64,000 nt of DNA from an uncultured archaeon (GCA_902384555.1 CABMCD010000018.1:1-64000); one strand, 5' to 3'. Positions 15,214 through 24,632 are shown, counted from the stretch's first letter. Notes: generated by a model not told the origin, from the letters alone. A program made the numbers and translations.

Positions 15214-16347
15214 TCACCACTCGCCCAGCGTTTTCTGCGCCCCCCTCTCCTTTTGCTGCTCAACCAGCGCGTCCAGCGTGCGCCCCACCCGCTCGGCGGA
15301 AAAATCGAACTGCCCGCACAGCAGGGCCTCGACGGCCCGCTTGTCAGGCTTGCCGAACGTGATTTGGGGGGTTTGGGCCAGCGGCGGGTGCAAAAAGAAC
15401 TGCTCGATTTCCTCCCAGTTTTCAAGCCCGGCCGGAGCGGAGGAAGAGGCGGGAGAGGCCGAGAGGGCGGCCATCGTTTGGCGGTCGAGGTTTTCCTCGT
15501 CCGGATTTTCTTTTGGCGAGGCCGAGGTCGGCTTTTTGCTTCCGGCATCCATTCGGGCGATGACTTCCTTGAACGACTTGGCCCCGGCCACCAGCTTGTG
15601 CGCCTTCTTGGGGCCGATGCCCATCACGCCGCCGTTGAAATCGGTGCCCACCAGCATGCCCATCCACACCAGCTGCTCGCGCGTCAGGGAGGCGTGGGAC
15701 AGAATGGATTCCAGCTCAAAGAGTTCGGGCTCGACATTGACGTAATCGTTTCTTCGCGGCAGTTTGCGCCGCCCGGAAGTGGACAGGTTGCGCACCAAAC
15801 GGGGGCAGCCGAACAAGAGAGAGTCGTAGTCCTGCGAGGCCGACGCCCAAGCCAGCCCTTGGCGCACCAGCTCGGCCGCCTGCGCCTCCCCCTCCGACGG
15901 GGCTTGCAGGGAGGGGATGCCCAGCGCGGCCAGCAGCTCCTTGGCCTGCGCCGCCATCTCGGGCGTGAGCTTGGAGGTGGCCTGCGAATACATGCGGGCC
16001 GATTCGAGGTCGCCGGAATCGAGGGCCAAGGCGCGGGCTTTCTCGGCCTCCGCCTTGCGCTCCCGCCGCTCGTCCAGCGTCTTTCTTTTCAAATCCGGCG
16101 GCTTTCCGTCAAACACGAACACGGGCTTGACGCCGGCTTCCAGCCATTTCACCGAGCGGTAGAACAGGCCGGTAAGGTGGCTGGTGACGCGCCCTTTGGT
16201 GTCGGTGAGCAGCGAGCCGTCCGCGCCGCGGATGGAGGAGAGGAACTGGTAGAGGGTGTTGTAGGCGTCCACGGCCAGCACTTTGCCGGCCATCTCGGAC
16301 CATTGCAGGGTGCGGCTTTCGGCCAAATCCCCCAGATTGACGCCCAT
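15214..16347 (-). CDS. fen: Flap endonuclease 1
   Basis: 377 aa from ATG 16347. A structure-specific 5' nuclease for Okazaki fragment flaps and base excision repair. Metal-site residues are visible in VLAVDAYNTLYQFL, VFVFDGKPP, SEGEAQAAEL, SQDYDSLLFG and GMLVGTDFNGG. The helical arch region is Lys/Glu/Arg-rich. A Ser/Ala/Pro-rich insert of about 50 residues (MDAGSKKPTSAS onward) interrupts the C-terminal part and is unusual. The end QKTLGEW looks like a shortened PIP box for PCNA. It is third in an operon with MBF1 and a membrane protein. Confidence 0.92.
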   Translation of the reverse strand: MGVNLGDLAESRTLQWSEMAGKVLAVDAYNTLYQFLSSIRGADGSLLTDTKGRVTSHLTGLFYRSVKWLEAGVKPVFVFDGKPPDLKRKTLDERRERKAEAEKARALALDSGDLESARMYSQATSKLTPEMAAQAKELLAALGIPSLQAPSEGEAQAAELVRQGLAWASASQDYDSLLFGCPRLVRNLSTSGRRKLPRRNDYVNVEPELFELESILSHASLTREQLVWMGMLVGTDFNGGVMGIGPKKAHKLVAGAKSFKEVIARMDAGSKKPTSASPKENPDEENLDRQTMAALSASPASSSAPAGLENWEEIEQFFLHPPLAQTPQITFGKPDKRAVEALLCGQFDFSAERVGRTLDALVEQQKERGAQKTLGEW

Positions 16348-16363
16348 GGAAAAAACCCCAGAA

Positions 16364-16918
16364 TTACGCAGACCGCGATTTTTGCAGGCCTGCCAGCCAA
16401 GCCCCGATGAGGCTGCCCAAAACAGCAACAAACAGGTCAGGCAAGAAGTGGACGATAGAACAGAAGCAGAAATAGAGAGAACAGCAACCGTGGGCGTAAC
16501 CATACAGAGAAATGCATGCAGCACAGACCGCTGCCTTGGGCCCCCCAGGCGAGTACGAGTCGTAAGTCTGGTGGAACATGGTGCTGGAAAGCGCGTAGGA
16601 AATCAGAATCGACAGAGCCATGGCAAGGACAGCGCCGATGAGAACGGGCCGAACAACGCGCTTGGCCGTGGAAAGAACGCCGGCCTGTCCGCGAGCGGCA
16701 AAAACCCAGCCAAAACATGCCGCCGAGACAAGGAGAATCGCCCACAGGGCGATGCGGCCGAAGGACCACAAGAACGGGGAGTTGCAGTTATTGGCATCGA
16801 AATAGCCATGGAAGAAGACGAAGTCCAGCCTCAAGGCCGTGAAAATAAGCGCGAAGAGGATGGGCCAGAATGCGGGATGCGAGGTGGGGGAGAAAATTTT
16901 TGCTCCGGCAACGCCCAT
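16364..16918 (-). CDS. Multi-pass membrane protein, unknown
   Basis: 184 aa with about five hydrophobic segments, for example FWPILFALIFTALRL, IALWAILLVSAACFGWVFAA, VLIGAVLAMALSILISYAL and FLPDLFVAVLGSLIGAWLAG. A Cys-rich stretch (AAVCAACISL, HGCCSLYFCFC) sits in the fourth segment. No family recognised. It lies 11 bases after MBF1 and 16 bases before FEN-1, so it is in one transcript with both. Confidence 0.55.
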   Translation of the reverse strand: MGVAGAKIFSPTSHPAFWPILFALIFTALRLDFVFFHGYFDANNCNSPFLWSFGRIALWAILLVSAACFGWVFAARGQAGVLSTAKRVVRPVLIGAVLAMALSILISYALSSTMFHQTYDSYSPGGPKAAVCAACISLYGYAHGCCSLYFCFCSIVHFLPDLFVAVLGSLIGAWLAGLQKSRSA

Positions 16919-16929
16919 GCAGACACCTC

Positions 16930-17412
16930 TTACTTCTTCTTGTCCTTTTTCTGGAACTCCACGATGTCGCCCAGCGTCCGCCCGCCGGAGCCGGAGCGCT
17001 TGGTGGACTCGATGAGGGCCGCGCCCGAAAGGGTTTCGGCCTGCTCCAGCAGCTCGACATTGAGCTCTTTCTCAATCTTGCGCGCCAGCTCCACGGAAGG
17101 ATGCGTTTTCTCGGATTCCACGCGCTCCAAAAACGACTCCTTCTCGGCCAGGCGCTCGGCCAGCACCGAGAGCGGCAGTTTCATGGCCAGGCGGGCATGC
17201 CGCATGGTCTCGCCAAAGCCCTCGCTCAGCTCGTATTCGGGCGCGGCCGAGCGCAGGGAGGAGCGCGCCGGCACCGATTCGCCGGGAGCGGACGATGAGG
17301 GGCGCATCAGCATCTGGCCCATGCGCGCGCAGCGCGAGCAGGTGTGCAGTTTGGCCCCCTCGATAAGCGTGAGGAAAGGGGCGTCGGGGGAGCCGCAGAC
17401 TTCGCATTCCAT
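16930..17412 (-). CDS. mbf1: Archaeal MBF1-like transcription factor
   Basis: 160 aa. The N-terminal zinc ribbon is MECEVCGSPDAPFLTLIEGA followed by LHTCSRCARMG. A variable Ser/Pro linker leads to a Cro/XRE-type helix-turn-helix (ETMRHARLAMKLPLSVLAER, KESFLERVESEKTHPSVELA). This is the multiprotein bridging factor arrangement; the archaeal proteins bind ribosomes and TBP. ATG 17412 has GGTGACACTT upstream and was preferred over an in-frame start 24 bases earlier. First gene of the MBF1-membrane protein-FEN-1 operon. Confidence 0.85.
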   Translation of the reverse strand: MECEVCGSPDAPFLTLIEGAKLHTCSRCARMGQMLMRPSSSAPGESVPARSSLRSAAPEYELSEGFGETMRHARLAMKLPLSVLAERLAEKESFLERVESEKTHPSVELARKIEKELNVELLEQAETLSGAALIESTKRSGSGGRTLGDIVEFQKKDKKK

Positions 17413-17702
17413 AAGTGTCACCAATTGCAGAAACAATGCCGCCTATTCGCCTGCGCGACGAAACCTTATAAACTCGGCCCGCGCCATACCATTAAATGAA
17501 AAATGGCTCATGGCAGGGCCATTGAACAGGTGGAAAAGCAAAAGAAGCACCCTGACGAAAAGAGAAACTGGACTGCCCCCCAAAGGGGCCGCTTCACCCC
17601 CCAACCGGTTTCGAGGTCCCATCGGAACCGGCTGGCCTGCTTCTTTGTTTTCGCCTGCGGACCCCATGCCCTGCCAGCGCGAGCCTCTACGAGGTAAAAC
17701 AC
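17413..17702. promoter_or_regulatory. Divergent intergenic region with a palindromic TATA box
   Basis: 290 bases between MBF1 (minus) and aCPSF2 (plus). CTTATAAA at 17465-17472 reads TTTATAAG on the other strand and lies 53 bases from the MBF1 start. On the plus side it is 27 bases before ATTAAATG. A 64-codon plus-strand frame (17503-17697) is present, but its composition does not look like a protein and no family fits, so it is not called. Confidence 0.4.
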
Positions 17703-18956
17703 ATGGAATTGGATTTCTTGGGAGCCGCCGGCGAAGTCGGGCGCTCCTCCGTGCTTTTGAGCACCGACCAGAACATCATGTTCGACTGCGGGCTCAAAAT
17801 CCACAACAAGAGCGACCCGCATCTCTACCCCACGCCCTCCCCCCTGCCGGTGGACGCCGTGGTGGTGTCGCACCCGCATTTGGACCACGTGGGCTACCTG
17901 CCCTCGGTCTTTGAGCACGGCAACCCGCAGGTCATCGCCACCCCGCCCACCAAGGAAATCGGGGAGCTGCTGCTGCTGGACTCGGCCAAAATCATCATCG
18001 AGGAATACGGCACACTTCCCTACAAGCGCTCCTCGCACAAGAAAGCGATGGAGTCCTTCCGCGTGCAGGGCTACCACCAGAAGACCATGCTGGGGGACAG
18101 CGCCCTCACCCTCTTTGATGCCGGCCACATTCCCGGCTCGGCGCAGGTGCTGGTGGAATACGAGGGCAAAAAAGTGCTCTACTCCGGCGACTTCAAGCTC
18201 TCTGAGACGCGCATGCACAAGGCGGCCGAGATTGTGCCGGACGTGGACGTGCTCATCACCGAGAGCACCTATGCGAACCGCGACCACCCCAACCGCCAGG
18301 ATTTGGAAGTGCAGCTGGCCCAGCGCGCCAAGGAAGTGATTTCCAACGGCGGGCATCTGCTGCTGCCGGCGTTTGCGGTCGGCCGCACGCAGGAGCTGAT
18401 TTCGATTCTCAAAAGCCAGGACCCCGAGCTGCCCATTTGGGTGGACGGCATGGGCGTCGAGGCTTCGCGCATCGTGGCGGGCTACCCCTCCTACATCAAG
18501 GACGCGCGCCACTTCCGCCAAAGCATGGAGTCGGTCAACATCGTGCGCGAGCCGCGCGACCGCTCCCGCGTGCTCAAAGAGCCCAGCGTCATCGTCTCCA
18601 CCGCCGGCATGCTGCAGGGCGGCCCGGCCATGGGCTATTTGCTCTCGCTGTCTGAGCAGTCGGAAATCATCTTCACCGGCTACTGCGTCGAGGGCACCAA
18701 CGGCTACAATTTGCTGCAAAACGGCTATGTCGAAGTGGACGGCGAGCAGGTGCGGCCCTCGATTCCCATCCGCTACCTCGACTTCTCGGCGCACGCTTCG
18801 CGCTCCGAGCTCTTCGAGTACGTGGAAAAGGTGAACCCCGGCAAGGTGTTCTGCATCCACGGCGATTCCGCGAATTGCACCCAATTCGCCGAAGAGCTCA
18901 AAGTCGAGGGCTTCGACGCCTATGCGCCGAAACTGGCCGAGAGGATCACGATTTAG
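17703..18956 (+). CDS. Metallo-beta-lactamase/beta-CASP ribonuclease, aCPSF2 type
   Basis: 417 aa. A CPSF73-like nuclease without the N-terminal KH domains of aCPSF1. Zinc motif SHPHLDHVGYLP, further ligands in DAGHIPGSAQV and LYSGDFKLSETRM, then TESTYANRDHP. The beta-CASP part has GGHLLLPAFAVGRTQEL and STAGMLQGGPA, and the end carries DFSAHASRSELFEYV and FCIHGDSANC. It is likely involved in RNA 3' processing or decay. GAGGTAAAACAC precedes ATG 17703. Its stop overlaps the end of the convergent gene by 4 bases. Confidence 0.9.
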   Translation: MELDFLGAAGEVGRSSVLLSTDQNIMFDCGLKIHNKSDPHLYPTPSPLPVDAVVVSHPHLDHVGYLPSVFEHGNPQVIATPPTKEIGELLLLDSAKIIIEEYGTLPYKRSSHKKAMESFRVQGYHQKTMLGDSALTLFDAGHIPGSAQVLVEYEGKKVLYSGDFKLSETRMHKAAEIVPDVDVLITESTYANRDHPNRQDLEVQLAQRAKEVISNGGHLLLPAFAVGRTQELISILKSQDPELPIWVDGMGVEASRIVAGYPSYIKDARHFRQSMESVNIVREPRDRSRVLKEPSVIVSTAGMLQGGPAMGYLLSLSEQSEIIFTGYCVEGTNGYNLLQNGYVEVDGEQVRPSIPIRYLDFSAHASRSELFEYVEKVNPGKVFCIHGDSANCTQFAEELKVEGFDAYAPKLAERITI

Positions 18957-19711
18957 GCCGAAAGCCGGGATTGTGCAGGTTGGGGCGCACCCGACTCCAC
19001 GATTCGAAAAGCCCCCCGGTTTTCGAATTCTTTTGTTATTTTCCACACCCCTTCCACGCCATCGTATGGCGCGTCCGGAAAGAGGGAAGCCGACACGCAG
19101 GGGTCTAGCACGACCGCCCGGCTGGATTTGGAGTCGTAGTAATAATTGGCGGCGAGACCGATATCCGAGATATTGAAAATGTTTTTCACCTGGGAATAAA
19201 CATAGTCAAGCGCCCATCGGGCGATATAGGGCATTTGACCGGACCATGAGGAGGGGATATCCGCATAGTCCACGACCACGAAGCTGGTGCGGCGGGTGCT
19301 GAAGGCCAGATACGGACGGATCGCAGCGACTTGCGGGTGGCCCATGCTATCGACGGCCAGTAGAGCGTTGAACTGCAAGGCCGCGTTGAACGACAAGCTG
19401 GAAATGCTTTCTTTGACGAAAAAATGCTGCTGATGGATGGTCAGTTTCCACAGCCCGCGGTGATGGTCGCTAGAGCCGTCCATGCGCTCTATTTGAAAAT
19501 CCCCGAAGTTGGCCGCTGCGGCCTTCGTGGTACGGGCATTCAGAAAAAATTTCACAATGCCGGGATTCTCATTCAGCAGCTGCTCTCCCAGCGGCGTGCT
19601 GAGAAGCAGGCCTCCGTCCGAACGCTTGGCGATGACGACGGGCCGCTCAGCGCTTCGGCGGCTTTGGAATTTAGCGATGCTCAGCTTGAGGGGAGAGATG
19701 AGTTCGCCCAT
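18953..19711 (-). CDS. Unknown protein, kinase-like fold candidate (paralogue of 61441-62106)
   Basis: 252 aa. It shares with the 61.4 kb gene a block of FQIE, then GLWKLTIHQQHFFVKESISS, against GLWKLTLDGQAYFVKETAP, and a later segment ending in a VVLDPC or LVFDVV strand. A small-residue-rich strand followed by a V-K-E lysine, and a late hydrophobic-Asp strand, recall the ATP Lys and metal Asp of aminoglycoside-phosphotransferase-like kinases. The catalytic HxD motif is not obvious. It is soluble, with no signal peptide. TATA-like TTTTATATC about 35 bases upstream. The function is unknown; the kinase idea is inference. Confidence 0.5.
   Translation of the reverse strand: MGELISPLKLSIAKFQSRRSAERPVVIAKRSDGGLLLSTPLGEQLLNENPGIVKFFLNARTTKAAAANFGDFQIERMDGSSDHHRGLWKLTIHQQHFFVKESISSLSFNAALQFNALLAVDSMGHPQVAAIRPYLAFSTRRTSFVVVDYADIPSSWSGQMPYIARWALDYVYSQVKNIFNISDIGLAANYYYDSKSSRAVVLDPCVSASLFPDAPYDGVEGVWKITKEFENRGAFRIVESGAPQPAQSRLSA
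19002..19045 (+). terminator. Hairpin plus T-rich tail after aCPSF2
   Basis: Perfect 9-bp stem ATTCGAAAA (19002-19010) / TTTTCGAAT (19020-19028) with a 9-base GC loop, followed by TCTTTTGTTATTTT. It lies 45 bases after the aCPSF2 stop and inside the last codons of the convergent gene, so it would terminate the plus-strand transcript. Confidence 0.5.
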
Positions 19712-19845
19712 AGTATCAGTTATAATTTTATGACTAATATGATATAAAAATCTCTCCCTACGCCGCCGCAGGCCGTTTTGGGCAAAGCCGCAGGCCTTGC
19801 CGGCAACCTTTGCTTTTTTATATTCATTTTTTCATAAATTACAAC

Positions 19846-20592
19846 ATGAACAACGGGAATAGCGGAAAAATCTTCCTTATTCAAACCCAGGTCCAAAACG
19901 GACTGAAGCGGCCGCTCAAAACCGAGACCTGCGCCCAGCTCGAAAAGATGAGCCTGCCGGCGATTAGCATCTTCAGCAAACTGCTCCAAAAGCCCGGCGC
20001 AGACGAGCCGGGCCTGCATCCGGCCTTTGAGGGCCAGAACAAGAACATTTCCGACTTTCTGAGCGACTACGCCATATGGATTCGCGGCGTGGACGATGGG
20101 AAGCTGCAGCGCATTGACCAGAGCATGGAAAAGCTGGAAAGCAAAAGATGGCTGGGCTTTTTCCGATACGGCGTGGTCCCGCTGGTGGGCTCGAATCCGG
20201 ACATGGACGAGGGCCGCATCGGCGAGCGCCTCGATTTTGTAATCACAAAACTGCAGGAGCCGCACCTCTTTCTGCCCATCGAGGTATTGCAGGACCTCAC
20301 CATCGCCAGTTTGGGCAGCTGCGCCAGCACCAAATCGCTGATTAAGAAATCGTTTGAAAACGGCAGCCTCATTCGCACCACGCTGCGCGTGGGCTTGGAT
20401 GAGAAAACCGTGTTCATCAAAGGTGTTTGGGACGACGCCGGAAATTTCCCGTGGTTCACCTATCCCATCACCTACGACCCGGTGGCCAATGTGCGCTACG
20501 AGATGACGATTGAGAAGGGCAAACCGTGCCTGAACCACGCCTACCGCTTCAGCCATGCGGATTTGCAGGGGATTCTGCTCCCCTACGTTTGA
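19846..20592 (+). CDS. Hypothetical soluble protein, 248 aa
   Basis: No family recognised. Mixed alpha/beta: FLIQTQVQNGLKRPLKTETC, AIWIRGVDDGKLQRIDQSME, GERLDFVITKLQEPHLFLPI and NVRYEMTIEKGKPCLNHAY. No signal peptide or membrane segment. The upstream AT-rich interval (19712-19845) is shared with the divergent kinase-like gene, and TTTTTTATATTC at about 19815 is a likely promoter element. The gene ends before a strong T-rich terminator. Confidence 0.55.
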   Translation: MNNGNSGKIFLIQTQVQNGLKRPLKTETCAQLEKMSLPAISIFSKLLQKPGADEPGLHPAFEGQNKNISDFLSDYAIWIRGVDDGKLQRIDQSMEKLESKRWLGFFRYGVVPLVGSNPDMDEGRIGERLDFVITKLQEPHLFLPIEVLQDLTIASLGSCASTKSLIKKSFENGSLIRTTLRVGLDEKTVFIKGVWDDAGNFPWFTYPITYDPVANVRYEMTIEKGKPCLNHAYRFSHADLQGILLPYV

Positions 20593-20626
20593 GTGGTGGG
20601 CGTGCAAGCAAGCGCAAACGGCCCTA

Positions 20627-20660
20627 ATTTTTTTGCCATTTTTTGTTCTTTTTGCCCGAT
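20627..20660 (+). terminator. T-rich terminator
   Basis: Three runs of five to seven T (TTTTTTT, TTTTTT, TTTTT) within 34 bases, 35 bases after the stop of the preceding gene. The rest of 20593-20820 holds an AGTTTTATTAGG promoter-like element near 20710 and no coding sequence. Confidence 0.5.
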
Positions 20661-20820
20661 TTCCTCCGCTTAGACCCATTTTTTACGGCAATAGTCGTAT
20701 CCCCGACGATAGTTTTATTAGGCGTGCAAAAATGGCTCTATTGCGATAAGACGGACCGTAGAAAGGGCGGCAAAGAAGGCCGCGAAGCGGGCCGGCGTGA
20801 AACATAAACGGGGTGGATAT

Positions 20821-21036
20821 ATGGCGACCAAGATGGCAATGAAATGCGAAGGCGGATGCTGCGGCGTGCACTGGTGCAACAAGTGCGCCCTGCCGGTGTT
20901 CGTGTTCGGCCTGCTGTTCCTGATTGCAGGCACGGGCGTCTGGGTGGGCGCGCCGATGTGGTTCAACGGCTGGACCATTTTGGGTGTGTTCATGGCCTTG
21001 GGCGCGCTGATGACCATGATGATGAAGAAGATGTAA
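20821..21036 (+). CDS. Small Cys-rich membrane protein, 71 aa
   Basis: MATKMAMKCEGGCCGVHWCN opens with five Cys and a His in a cluster that could bind a metal. Two hydrophobic segments follow (LPVFVFGLLFLIAGTGVWVG and WTILGVFMALGALMTMMM). ATG 20821 is directly preceded by GGGTGGATAT; GTG 20797 is an in-frame alternative. No family recognised. It lies between a terminator and mcm. Confidence 0.55.
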   Translation: MATKMAMKCEGGCCGVHWCNKCALPVFVFGLLFLIAGTGVWVGAPMWFNGWTILGVFMALGALMTMMMKKM

Positions 21037-21145
21037 GGCCTTCGGCCCTTTTCCTTTCTTTGGCTATTTTCCTTTTTCGCTCTTTTTACCCCGGTTTTTG
21101 GAAAAGCAGCCCCCAAACTCTCTTAAACCCTAATCAACCATAAAC

Positions 21146-21163
21146 GCCTCCCTTGTGGGAGGC
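21146..21163 (+). promoter_or_regulatory. Stem-loop in the mcm leader
   Basis: Perfect GCCTCCC-TTGT-GGGAGGC hairpin, ending 9 bases before the mcm ATG at 21173. A TTAAACC TATA-like element lies about 25 bases upstream of the hairpin. The 3' arm (GGGAGGC) also contains the only good Shine-Dalgarno match, so folding would hide it. Confidence 0.45.
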
Positions 21164-21172
21164 AGCTAGAAC

Positions 21173-23248
21173 ATGGTCCAAATCGACGATTCTCACCTAA
21201 CGAGGCTTTGGGAGGAGTTCGTCGAGGCATACGGCCGCAACGATTTGAGGGCGCTGGAGGCGCAATATCCCTCCAAACGCTCGCTGGAAGTGCAATACGG
21301 CCAGGTGCAGCAGTTCGATGACGAGCTGGCCGAATATCTGGTGGAGCGGCCCGATTTCGCCATTCCGGCGCTGGAAAAAGTCGTCAAAAAACCCTCCGCC
21401 GGCGTGCTGGAGGGCGTGCCCTTCGAGCCGCACGTGCGCGTCAAGGGCCTGCCGGAAAAGAACTTGCTGATTCAGAACATCTCCTCCAAGCACATCGACA
21501 AACTGATTACCATCAAGGCCACCATCACCAAGCGCGCGGACGTGCTGCACAAGGTGAAAGTGGCGCTTTACCGCTGCCTGATGTGCGACCACGTGCTGCG
21601 CGTGCCCATGACGCGCAAGGAGGCGGCCCCGCAAATCTGCCCCGAATGCAAGCGCCGCTCGCTGAAATTGGATGAGGAGGGCTGCTATTTCGTCGACATC
21701 CAGCGCGCCGAAGCCCAGGAGCTGTTGGAGCGCCTCAAAGGCGGCACGCCGGCCGCGCGCCTCGAACTCTATATGGAGGACGATTTGGTCAATTCGCTCA
21801 TTCCGGGCCAGAGCGTCGAGGTGACGGGCATGGTGCGCCTGCGCCCGCCCGCCAAGCAGAAGGGAAAGCAGGAGATTACCGGCATCTACGGCCGCTTTCT
21901 GGAAGTCAATTCCATCACCTTCATGAAAAAGGACTTCGAGGAAGTCCCCATCACCAAGGAGGAGGAGGACCGAATCCGCCTGCTTGCGCGCGACACCAAG
22001 ATTTACGATTTAATCAACGATGCCATCGCGCCGGGCATTTACGGGCACAAGGAAGTGAAGGAGGCCATCTCGCTGCAGATGTTCGGCGGCACCAAGAACA
22101 AGATGCTGCCCGGCGGCGAGCCGATTCGCGACGATATCCACCTGCTCCTCATCGGCGACCCGGGCGCGGCCAAATCGCGCTTGCTGCACTATGCGAAAGA
22201 CTTGGTGCCCAAAGGCATCTACGTGTCCGGCAAATCGGTGACCGGCGTCGGCTTGACGGCTGCGGCCGAAAAAGACGATTTGGGCGAAGGCGGCTGGACG
22301 CTCAAGGCCGGTGCCTTGGTGCTGGCCTCCGGCGGCATGGCCGCGGTCGACGAATTCGACAAGATTGACGAGGAAGACCGCGCCGCCATGCACGAAGTGA
22401 TGGAATCGCAGACCGTCTCGATTGCGAAAGCCGGCATTGTGGCCCAATTCAAGGCCAAGTGCGCCATCCTCGCGGCCGCCAACCCGAAATTCGGAAGGTT
22501 TGACCGCAACAAATTGCCGGCCGAGCAGTTCGAGATTCCGCCCACCCTGCTTTCGCGTTTCGACCTCATCTTCGTGATTTTCGACACCATGGACAAGACG
22601 AGGGATGCCGAGCTGGCGTCCAAGATATTGGCCAACCACCAGTTCACCTTCGGCGACGGGGAGTCGTCCCAGATGCGGGACGACCCCTCCGAGAGCGGCC
22701 CGCTGCCGCGCTCGCTGCTCACCAAATACATCGCCTACGCCCGGCGCAGCTGCAACCCGCTGCTCTCGGACGAGGCGGCCGAGAAAATCAAGGACTATTA
22801 CGTGGAACTGCGCTCCAAAGGCCAGCAGACCGGCACCGTGCCCATTACGGCCCGTCAAATCGAGGGATTGGTGCGCATGGCCGAGGCCGCGGCGCGCATC
22901 CGCCTCTCCGACAAGGTGGAAGCCGTCGATGCCGAGCGCTCCATCAACCTGCACACGTTCATGATGAACGAGATTTTGCGCGACAAGGAGACCGGCAACT
23001 TCGACGTGGACATCATGGCCACGGGACGGCCCAAGTCGCAGGTGGACAAAATCAACACCGTGCTCTCGGTGGTGCAGCAGCTGCAGAAGGAGTTTGACGA
23101 GGTCGAAATCAACAAGGTGGTGGGCGAGGCGTCCAACTACCAGATTTCGGAAGCCGACTGCCGGCGCTATATCGACGAGCTGGTGTACAAGGGCGACCTG
23201 TACCGGGTGCGGCACGGGTTCGTGAAAGTGGTGGAGCAATACGGATAA
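21173..23248 (+). CDS. mcm: Replicative DNA helicase MCM
   Basis: 691 aa. Hexameric 3'-5' helicase of the archaeal replisome. The N-terminal domain has a zinc motif (RCLMCDHV ... ICPECKRR) and OB-fold. The AAA+ domain has Walker A LLLIGDPGAAKSRLL, Walker B GGMAAVDEFDKIDEEDRA, sensor 1 region AAANPKFGRFD and arginine finger LLSRFDLIFVIFD. A C-terminal winged helix ends with YRVRHGFVKVVEQYG. No intein is present. No orc1/cdc6 or obvious origin repeats were seen nearby. Confidence 0.97.
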   Translation: MVQIDDSHLTRLWEEFVEAYGRNDLRALEAQYPSKRSLEVQYGQVQQFDDELAEYLVERPDFAIPALEKVVKKPSAGVLEGVPFEPHVRVKGLPEKNLLIQNISSKHIDKLITIKATITKRADVLHKVKVALYRCLMCDHVLRVPMTRKEAAPQICPECKRRSLKLDEEGCYFVDIQRAEAQELLERLKGGTPAARLELYMEDDLVNSLIPGQSVEVTGMVRLRPPAKQKGKQEITGIYGRFLEVNSITFMKKDFEEVPITKEEEDRIRLLARDTKIYDLINDAIAPGIYGHKEVKEAISLQMFGGTKNKMLPGGEPIRDDIHLLLIGDPGAAKSRLLHYAKDLVPKGIYVSGKSVTGVGLTAAAEKDDLGEGGWTLKAGALVLASGGMAAVDEFDKIDEEDRAAMHEVMESQTVSIAKAGIVAQFKAKCAILAAANPKFGRFDRNKLPAEQFEIPPTLLSRFDLIFVIFDTMDKTRDAELASKILANHQFTFGDGESSQMRDDPSESGPLPRSLLTKYIAYARRSCNPLLSDEAAEKIKDYYVELRSKGQQTGTVPITARQIEGLVRMAEAAARIRLSDKVEAVDAERSINLHTFMMNEILRDKETGNFDVDIMATGRPKSQVDKINTVLSVVQQLQKEFDEVEINKVVGEASNYQISEADCRRYIDELVYKGDLYRVRHGFVKVVEQYG

Positions 23249-23273
23249 AAACAGCACGAAACAGGGGGAGAGC

Positions 23274-23663
23274 GTGGAAAAACCGACCTGTCCGGCTTGC
23301 GGAAAACCGATTAAAACTTACAAAGATTCCATGCCTAGCTGGAGCCTGACCAAAGGCCAGTCCTATTATCATGACGAGTGCTGGTTCCGGCTTTATCCCA
23401 CAACGTTTTCGAACATACGTGGGGGGTTGGGACGTCTGAACCCGAGCGAGAATTTGGTGGCGATGTCACTATTTTTGGTGATTGGATTTTTGGTGGTGGC
23501 CAGCGCCTTGCTTCGGGGCATGTGGATTGAAGCCGGGATAGTATCCTTGGTTGTGATTGCCTTTGAATATTGGAGTTACCAGAAGTGGATAGCGCTCAAA
23601 ACTTGGTGGGCGGCAGTCGAGAAGGAAAAACAGGATAAGTCCGGCGCGGGCAGCCGTCGTTAG
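23274..23663 (+). CDS. Zinc-finger membrane protein, 129 aa
   Basis: It starts at GTG 23274 after AGGGGGAGAGC. The N-terminus has CPACGKPI and, about 25 residues later, YYHDECWFR, giving a possible four-ligand (C/C/H/C) zinc site. Two hydrophobic helices follow ([20 protein letters not shown] and [16 protein letters not shown]), then a Lys-rich tail. The function is unknown. It lies between mcm and pdxS on the same strand. Confidence 0.55.
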   Translation: MEKPTCPACGKPIKTYKDSMPSWSLTKGQSYYHDECWFRLYPTTFSNIRGGLGRLNPSENLVAMSLFLVIGFLVVASALLRGMWIEAGIVSLVVIAFEYWSYQKWIALKTWWAAVEKEKQDKSGAGSRR

Positions 23664-23712
23664 TATTAATAATCGTCATTTCCAACCCTTTGCATCTCGT
23701 GGAGGTTTTCCC

Positions 23713-24621
23713 ATGCAAACTTCGGCACCCATTCACGGCACATTCTCAGTCAAGTCCGGCCTCGCCCAGATGCTCAAGGGCGGCGTCATCATGGACGTCA
23801 CCACGCCCGAGCAGGCCAAAATCGCGCAAGAGGCCGGCGCAGTTGCGGTCATGGCATTGGAACGGGTGCCGGCCGACATTCGCAGAGAGGGCGGCGTGGC
23901 GCGCATGGCCGACCCGCTGAAAGTAAAAGAAATCAAGCAGGCCGTCACCATTCCGGTGATGGCCAAATGCCGCATCGGCCACTTTGTCGAGGCGCAAGTG
24001 CTCCAATCACTCCAAGTCGATTTCATTGACGAGTCCGAAGTGCTCACGCCGGCGGACGAGGAAAAGCACGTGGACAAGTGGGCCTTCAAGGTTCCGTTCG
24101 TGTGCGGCTGCCGCGATTTGGGCGAGGCCCTGCGCCGAATTTCCGAGGGCGCGGCCATGATGCGCACCAAAGGCGAGGCCGGCACCGGCAACATCGTGGA
24201 AGCGATGAGGCATTTGCGCGCCGTGCAGCGCGGCGTGGATGAGGCGCGCGCGGCCATGAAGGCCAAGAACAGCAAGGAGCTGGCCCGCCTGGCCAAGGAA
24301 ATGCGCGTTGATGTTTCGCTGGTTGAAAAAGTGGCCGAAGCCGGCCGCCTGCCGGTGGTGAACTTCGCGGCCGGCGGCATCGCCACGCCGGCCGATGCGG
24401 CCCTGTGCATGCAGATGGGCTGCGACGGCGTATTTGTCGGTTCCGGCATCTTCAAGTCGGCCGACCCGCTCCTGCGCGCGAAAGCCATTGTACAAGCCGT
24501 GGCCCACTACAACGACCCGGACGCCATTGCCAAAGCCAGCGAAGGCCTTGGAGATGCGATGGCCTCGATTGACTTGCGGACCTTGGCGCCCGAAAATAGG
24601 ATGGCGACTCGGGGAATATAG
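23713..24621 (+). CDS. pdxS: Pyridoxal 5'-phosphate synthase lyase subunit PdxS
   Basis: 302 aa. It makes PLP from ribose 5-phosphate, glyceraldehyde 3-phosphate and ammonia delivered by PdxT. Characteristic segments: [40 protein letters not shown], active-site Lys in [14 protein letters not shown], second Lys in [15 protein letters not shown], and [25 protein letters not shown] precedes ATG 23713. pdxT is not adjacent; two membrane protein genes lie between. Confidence 0.97.
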   Translation: MQTSAPIHGTFSVKSGLAQMLKGGVIMDVTTPEQAKIAQEAGAVAVMALERVPADIRREGGVARMADPLKVKEIKQAVTIPVMAKCRIGHFVEAQVLQSLQVDFIDESEVLTPADEEKHVDKWAFKVPFVCGCRDLGEALRRISEGAAMMRTKGEAGTGNIVEAMRHLRAVQRGVDEARAAMKAKNSKELARLAKEMRVDVSLVEKVAEAGRLPVVNFAAGGIATPADAALCMQMGCDGVFVGSGIFKSADPLLRAKAIVQAVAHYNDPDAIAKASEGLGDAMASIDLRTLAPENRMATRGI

Positions 24622-24632
24622 GAGGTTGTGAG

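Noticed and set aside
17503..17697. A 64-codon plus-strand frame before aCPSF2
   Set aside because: No family, arginine/proline-rich, no good ribosome site, and it lies in a divergent promoter region.
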